From S5-327 sp965200975 (GTDB lineage Bacteria; Chloroflexota; Dehalococcoidia; Lucifugimonadales; Australimonadaceae), in assembly GCA_965200975.1 (NCBI GenBank), contig OZ241740.1, positions 992,001-1,056,000 on the forward strand: a stretch of DNA of 64,000 nucleotides. The letters are read 5' to 3'. Each line of letters opens with the position of its first letter. Within the stretch, counting starts at the first letter, position 1. Shown here piece after piece: positions 60,074 to 64,000 of this stretch. The position numbers and the translations under genes are program-made. Below the pieces are notes generated by a model, which had not been told where the DNA came from, ran no database searches, and was given only the letters and a program-made list of their open reading frames with translations.

Positions 60074-61261
60074 TTACCGCCAGTCCTCCCCCGGCATAAT
60101 GCGCCGCATGAACTCATCGAACATGGGGACAGTGAAAGCGGTGTCTCCGTGGCTGGGGCTCCAGACCATTCCCTTGTCGATCAACTTCTTCCGAACGGGC
60201 CCGAGCCTGGTGACGTTGCGCCCCATTGCTTCGGCTATGTCGCCGGAGCGGTGCGGCCCCGGGCCCAACGCGGCCATTGCTCTGAGGTATTTCTTCTCGA
60301 ACAGCGTCACGCGGTCGAACCGCGTTGCGAAGAAGCTCCCATCCAAATCGGCAATGGTCTGAATGGTGGCTTTTTCCACATCGGCAACCGTGATGGGGGA
60401 GCGCTCCGCCACATCCCAAATATGCTTACCCCACTCTTGCAGGAAGTACGGGTAGCCCTGGGTCTTGGCGATAACGGCGTCCACGGCGGCCTTCTCCACC
60501 ACAACTCCCCCGTCTGCAGCCGGCTTGGCGATGGCGATGCGAGCGTCTTCCGGATCGAGCCGCCCGATCTCCGGCAAATCGAACAGCCGTTCGGCGTAGG
60601 ACTTCGCCTCCGCCAAGCGTGCGCGCAACTGCGGGAGTCCTGCCCCTACCATCGTGACCGGCAACGGCGCCTGCGCTATCCGGTGGAGCGCGGTGAGCAG
60701 CGCGCTGAGCTCCTCGACCGCCACGTACTGCAACTCGTCGATGAACAGCGCTATGCACGCGCCGTCCGCCTTGGCTGCGGCGCCTGCCGCCTCGAAGACG
60801 CTCAACAGGTCGGACTCTAGGTCGCCGTTGTCCGCCAGGCCGGGCTCCGCCTCGAGGTCGAGCCCGACTTCGAGGTCGTGATACTTCACACGCAACGCGC
60901 CGACAAAGCCTGCAAGCGCTCGCAGCGCCCGATGCGCGAGGTCTTTGGCCGAATCCTTTGCCGACAGTTTCAGCAGCGCCGAACGCAGTTGGGGAATTAA
61001 TAGCGCGGGCAGCGAGCGGTTCTCCGGGGCTTCGAGCCGCAAGGCGATCACGCCCTCGGCCCGGGCATCGGTGCTGATCCGTTCGAGCAGCACTGTCTTC
61101 CCCACGCCCCGCAGGCCGACCATTACGATGCTCTTGCTGGGGCGCCCTACGCGAATCCGCTGTAGCGCAATACGCGCCGCCTCGCGCACGTTCTCGCGTC
61201 CAGCCAGCTGAGGCGGTTGCGTCCCCGCGCCCGGCGAGTAAGGGTTGGCGATGGGGTCCAT
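60074..61261 (-). CDS. AAA/STAND-type ATPase with C-terminal winged helix
   Basis: A 395-residue ATPase of the archaeal ATPase_2-like group. Walker A is GLRGVGKT (49-56), Walker B is ALFIDELQ (Asp175, Glu176), sensor-type segments are VTMVGAGLPQL and GYPYFLQEWGKHIW. The C-terminal part (RAMAALGPGPHRSGDIAEAM, then GRNVTRLGPVRKKLIDKG) looks like a winged helix. Relatives occur with DNA-binding or nuclease partners in mobile and defence loci; no partner is adjacent. The upstream region holds a repeated operator-like array, and the -10 box sits 6 nt from the ATG, so the mRNA is probably leaderless. Confidence 0.87.
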   Translation of the reverse strand: MDPIANPYSPGAGTQPPQLAGRENVREAARIALQRIRVGRPSKSIVMVGLRGVGKTVLLERISTDARAEGVIALRLEAPENRSLPALLIPQLRSALLKLSAKDSAKDLAHRALRALAGFVGALRVKYHDLEVGLDLEAEPGLADNGDLESDLLSVFEAAGAAAKADGACIALFIDELQYVAVEELSALLTALHRIAQAPLPVTMVGAGLPQLRARLAEAKSYAERLFDLPEIGRLDPEDARIAIAKPAADGGVVVEKAAVDAVIAKTQGYPYFLQEWGKHIWDVAERSPITVADVEKATIQTIADLDGSFFATRFDRVTLFEKKYLRAMAALGPGPHRSGDIAEAMGRNVTRLGPVRKKLIDKGMVWSPSHGDTAFTVPMFDEFMRRIMPGEDWR

Positions 61262-61264
61262 AGG

Positions 61265-61369
61265 CCAATTATATCGAGTTTACCCTGGTTATACCAAGTT
61301 TACCCGATTATACTGAGTTTACCAAGTTATGCCATCAGTGAGTAAACTCGCTAAACTCGTTATAATTGG
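61265..61369 (-). promoter_or_regulatory. Iteron-like operator/promoter of the ATPase gene
   Basis: An AT-rich block in GC-rich DNA. Three direct repeats (GAGTTTACC at 61276, AAGTTTACC at 61296, GAGTTTACC at 61315), each preceded by a TTATA(T/C) run, recur at 19-20 bp. Inverted 18-bp arms 61265-61282 and 61352-61369 (17 of 18 match) flank them. A minus-strand promoter TTGGTA, 18 bp, TATAAT (61268-61273) overlaps the array; another TATAAT lies at 61307-61312. Confidence 0.75.
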
Positions 61370-61379
61370 CGCTCGCTCG

Positions 61380-62303
61380 CTACTCCGCTCCTGCGAAGAA
61401 CAGCTCTTCCGGCGTGAACCGGCGCGAGATGATTCCCAGCTCCGACGCGTAGCGGACGATAGTCTCGATGGCCAGCCGGTTGTTCACGAGTCCGTTGTGG
61501 TGAGGGAAAAGCCCGTGCTCGCGCAGCCAGCCGACGCGCAGGGCCATATGCTCGTCGGCGTCCGACGCATTCGCGTAGTACAGCCGCCGCGCCTCGTTGC
61601 ACGCCTCCACAATAGCCTGCGCCAGACCGGGATTAGCTTCGAGCGTCGCCTGCTTGGCCGCGAGCATCACATTCACCGGAAAGACGCCGCTCTGCCGGTG
61701 ATACGCGAGCGCAGCCTCGAGCGGATCCTCAAACAGCCGCGCGCGGGTGCCGCCCAGCGGAGGGCCGCCGCGGTCGAACAGCACGGCGTCGAGATCGCCG
61801 CTCTCCAGCTCGGCTATCTGATCGCCGCCCTTCGAGATGCTGAACCGAGGGTCGCGCGGGTAATCGACGCTCATCAGCGAGTTTGGCTCCGCCTCGACCC
61901 AGCGCACTTTCGTGAGGTCAAGGCCGTACACATCGGCCAGCGCTCCTCGGATCCACGTTCCGGGGTTGAATCCCCAGCCGCGCACGCCGACCCGCTTCCC
62001 CTCCAGGTCTTTCGGCGTGCGGATGCCCGCGTTGACGTTCACCTGCGCTCCCAAGTGCGCGAACGACACGTCCGGGAATACGGGAATGCCCGTCACTGGG
62101 CAGCCCTTGTCGAACGCAATGAGAAAGTTCGTGACAGGCACAACCATCACGTCGTATGGAGGCTCCGTAAAGAGCTTGCTGTACACAGCCCCGGCGCCGC
62201 CTTCCGGCCAGGCGGTCTCGACGTCGAAGCCCACGACCGTCACCGTTCCGTTCGCAAGATACTCGGCTGCGTACTCGTGATCGGCCATCAGCGTGATAGG
62301 CAT
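61380..62303 (-). CDS. 4,5-dihydroxyphthalate decarboxylase/NMT1-like protein
   Basis: A 307-residue protein with a type-2 periplasmic-binding fold but no signal peptide. The start at 62303 gives MPITLMADHEYAAEYLANG. The block VPVTNFLIAFDKGCPVTGIP, then NVNAGIRTPKDLEGKRVGVR, GTWIRGALADVYGLDLTKVR and ALAYHRQSGVFPVN match the dihydroxyphthalate-decarboxylase-like branch of the NMT1/SsuA superfamily. It could be a cytosolic decarboxylase or an orphan binding protein; the lack of export signal favours an enzyme. It lies 4 nt behind the gamma-glutamyltransferase gene and is co-transcribed with it. Confidence 0.8.
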   Translation of the reverse strand: MPITLMADHEYAAEYLANGTVTVVGFDVETAWPEGGAGAVYSKLFTEPPYDVMVVPVTNFLIAFDKGCPVTGIPVFPDVSFAHLGAQVNVNAGIRTPKDLEGKRVGVRGWGFNPGTWIRGALADVYGLDLTKVRWVEAEPNSLMSVDYPRDPRFSISKGGDQIAELESGDLDAVLFDRGGPPLGGTRARLFEDPLEAALAYHRQSGVFPVNVMLAAKQATLEANPGLAQAIVEACNEARRLYYANASDADEHMALRVGWLREHGLFPHHNGLVNNRLAIETIVRYASELGIISRRFTPEELFFAGAE

Positions 62304-62307
62304 AGCG

Positions 62308-63957
62308 TTACTCCACTGTGGGGTAGCCGTCCGACCGGCGGTCCGTGCCACCGGAGTGGACTCCGCGTTCGTGGTCGATAGCTATCAACTGAACGGCGCC
62401 CGGCGTGCCGACGGCGGGGTAGGCTGCGATCTTGTGGCCCTTCGCCTCCAGCTCCTGTACTGTCGACGCTTCGAACCCCTCCTCCATGCGCAGGACCATC
62501 TCCTGGTCAATGGAGCGCGGGTCCGTGCCCGGGAAGTGCGTCCATCGGGGCGCGTCGGCCGCTTGCTGCACATCCATGCCGTGGTCGATTACGTTTGATA
62601 TCACCTGCGCGTTCCACTGCGGTTGATTGTCCCCTCCCGGCGTGCCGCCAATCAGCACAGGCAGACTGTCCTTGAACACCATGTAGCTATGAATGGTGTT
62701 GATGGTGCGCTTCCCCGGAGCGATGACGTTGACGTGGCCCTCGTCGAGGTAGAATCCCCTGCCTGCGCGGTCGTTGAGCAGAATGCCGGTCTCGCCCGCT
62801 ACGAATCCGCTGCCGAAGTACATCGACAGACTATGGATGAACGATACCGCGTTGCCGTCCTTGTCGATCACATTGAAGTACGACGTGCTTGGCGTTGGGG
62901 CTGCGGAATGCGCCAGATCGCCCGCCGGCACGATCTCCGCCGCGCGCTCCGGATTGATGAGCTGTCTGCGCTGAGCCGCGTACTCCGGCGACAGCAATTC
63001 GGCGAGCGGCACGCGCACGAACTCCGGGTCGCCGATGTACGCGAGCCGGTCGGTGAACGCCAACCGCTTCGCCTCGACCATAGTGTGGATGCACTCCGGG
63101 GTGCTGTGCCCCATCGCCGCAAGGTCGAACCCGTCGAGTAGGCTGAGCAACTCCAGCGTCAGCGCCCCCTGCGACGGCAGCCCTGTCGCGTACACGGTGT
63201 GGCCGTGGAATTGCGCCGACGGGGGGTCTTCGTAGAGCGACGTCTCCTGTCCGGCGAGGTCGATCTCGTCGATCAGGCCGCCGCCGTCGGCGATGGCGCG
63301 GGCGATCTCCTTGCCCAGCGCGCCGCGGTAGAACTCCTCGGGGCCGCCCTCTGCGACGCGCCGGAGCGACCGCGCAAGATCGGGCTGCCGCAGCACGTCG
63401 CCCAGCAGGTAGGGCGAGCCGTCCGGCTTGATGAACACCCGCGCCGTGGTCGGAAACTTCGCCAGCTTGTCGTAGTAAGGCTTCCCGAAGTAGCTCGCCG
63501 ACCGCTCGGGCAGCGGAAATCCCTCTTCCGCCAGCCCGATGGCGGGCTCCACAAGCGACGCCAGCGAACGCGTCCCCAGCTTGTCGAGGATCGTCTGCCA
63601 GGCGTGGGTCTCGCCCGGCACGGCGGGAGTAAGCGGGCCGTCGGCAGGCATCTTCACGTAGCCGCGGCTCACAAAATACTCCCGTGTGGCGCGCATAGGC
63701 GCCCGCCCCGAGCCGGAAACGCCGTACAACTTGCCCGAGGCTGCGTGGTAGAGCAGCGCGAACACCTCGCCGCCCAACCCGCACATCATCGGCAGCGTAA
63801 CGCCCTCCGCGGCGGCCACTGCGATGGCCGCATCGAAAGCGTTGCCGCCTTCGCGCAACACCTGCGCGCCGATTGCTCCAGCCTGCGGGGACGCCGACCC
63901 CACGAGACCTCGCGTGGTCAGTACCGGACTATGCGACTTTGCCAGTGCGCTGCTCAC
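62308..63957 (-). CDS. ggt: Gamma-glutamyltransferase
   Basis: A 549-residue Ntn-hydrolase. The GTG start has AGGAG 7 nt upstream. The precursor would cleave itself before Thr358 (PTPSTSYFNVIDKDGNAVSF) into large and small subunits. Other signatures are NAFDAAIAVAAAEGVTLPMM, LGGEVFALLY, TGILLNDRAGRGFY and IGGTPGGDNQPQWNAQ. It transfers or hydrolyses gamma-glutamyl groups of glutathione and related amides. No signal peptide is seen, so it is probably cytoplasmic, unlike E. coli Ggt. Relatives include cephalosporin acylase-like and oxamate-amidohydrolase-type enzymes, so the substrate is not certain. Confidence 0.93.
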   Translation of the reverse strand: MSSALAKSHSPVLTTRGLVGSASPQAGAIGAQVLREGGNAFDAAIAVAAAEGVTLPMMCGLGGEVFALLYHAASGKLYGVSGSGRAPMRATREYFVSRGYVKMPADGPLTPAVPGETHAWQTILDKLGTRSLASLVEPAIGLAEEGFPLPERSASYFGKPYYDKLAKFPTTARVFIKPDGSPYLLGDVLRQPDLARSLRRVAEGGPEEFYRGALGKEIARAIADGGGLIDEIDLAGQETSLYEDPPSAQFHGHTVYATGLPSQGALTLELLSLLDGFDLAAMGHSTPECIHTMVEAKRLAFTDRLAYIGDPEFVRVPLAELLSPEYAAQRRQLINPERAAEIVPAGDLAHSAAPTPSTSYFNVIDKDGNAVSFIHSLSMYFGSGFVAGETGILLNDRAGRGFYLDEGHVNVIAPGKRTINTIHSYMVFKDSLPVLIGGTPGGDNQPQWNAQVISNVIDHGMDVQQAADAPRWTHFPGTDPRSIDQEMVLRMEEGFEASTVQELEAKGHKIAAYPAVGTPGAVQLIAIDHERGVHSGGTDRRSDGYPTVE

Positions 63958-64000
63958 AACCGCTCTCCTCGCCGACGTTTTCGGCTCCGCGGCATGATAT

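Overview
The window is GC-rich, tightly packed bacterial DNA. Gene content suggests an uncultured Chloroflexota, most likely SAR202-like Dehalococcoidia. The grounds are lipoproteins whose cleavage Cys is followed by long Thr-Pro linkers, and a metabolic repertoire of amidohydrolases, dienelactone hydrolases, LLM flavin oxidoreductases, class III CoA-transferases, MFS carriers, HyuAB and a TctABC transporter. This placement is inference from gene content, not from a marker phylogeny. TGA is an ordinary stop in many genes, so the code is table 11.

Layout. 1-2 kb: a sigma-region-4-like gene coupled to ftsZ, whose product carries an extra HTH-like N-terminal domain. 2-15 kb: DUF3179 lipoprotein, hyuBA, hydrolases, a membrane protein built of 36/39-residue repeats, an LLM oxidoreductase, two dienelactone hydrolases and a vapBC pair. 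15-20.7 kb: two amidohydrolases and a restriction-modification locus interrupted by an in-frame TAA inside a perfect palindrome. 20.7-27.6 kb: cfa, an acyl-CoA dehydrogenase/CoA-transferase/MFS operon, another MFS and a second toxin-antitoxin pair. 27.7-34.6 kb: a Rieske oxygenase beside a tripartite tricarboxylate transporter with two near-identical binding proteins. 35-40 kb: amidohydrolase, SDR, DUF5679 zinc ribbon, HbpS-like protein, two of the three subunits of a molybdenum hydroxylase, and an alcohol dehydrogenase. 40-42.5 kb: a nuclease-like/glycine-zipper protein with three serially duplicated coiled-coil membrane proteins. 42.6-48 kb: SDR, cinA, tRNA-Lys, lepB, a SIMPL lipoprotein and a rhodanese. 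48-64 kb: two MFS genes, a cupin protein, a 1196-residue nuclease-methylase, a structured intergenic element, eutA, a third dienelactone hydrolase, an aminotransferase, an AAA ATPase with an iteron-like promoter, a solute-binding-like protein and gamma-glutamyltransferase.

The most striking observation is the rhodanese at 47256-48074. Its catalytic cysteine codon is replaced by in-frame TGA, the canonical C-terminus continues in frame for 41 residues, and a two-part hairpin with a GG-led apical loop lies 18 nt downstream. This is the expected layout of a selenocysteine codon with a bacterial SECIS. Other unusual features are the HTH-FtsZ fusion, the palindrome-split restriction-modification gene, a three-way-junction element at 55813-55930, a dispersed intergenic palindromic repeat family with about eight sites, and an array of 19-20 bp repeats over the promoter of the ATPase gene. 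No CRISPR, transposase, integrase or rRNA was seen.
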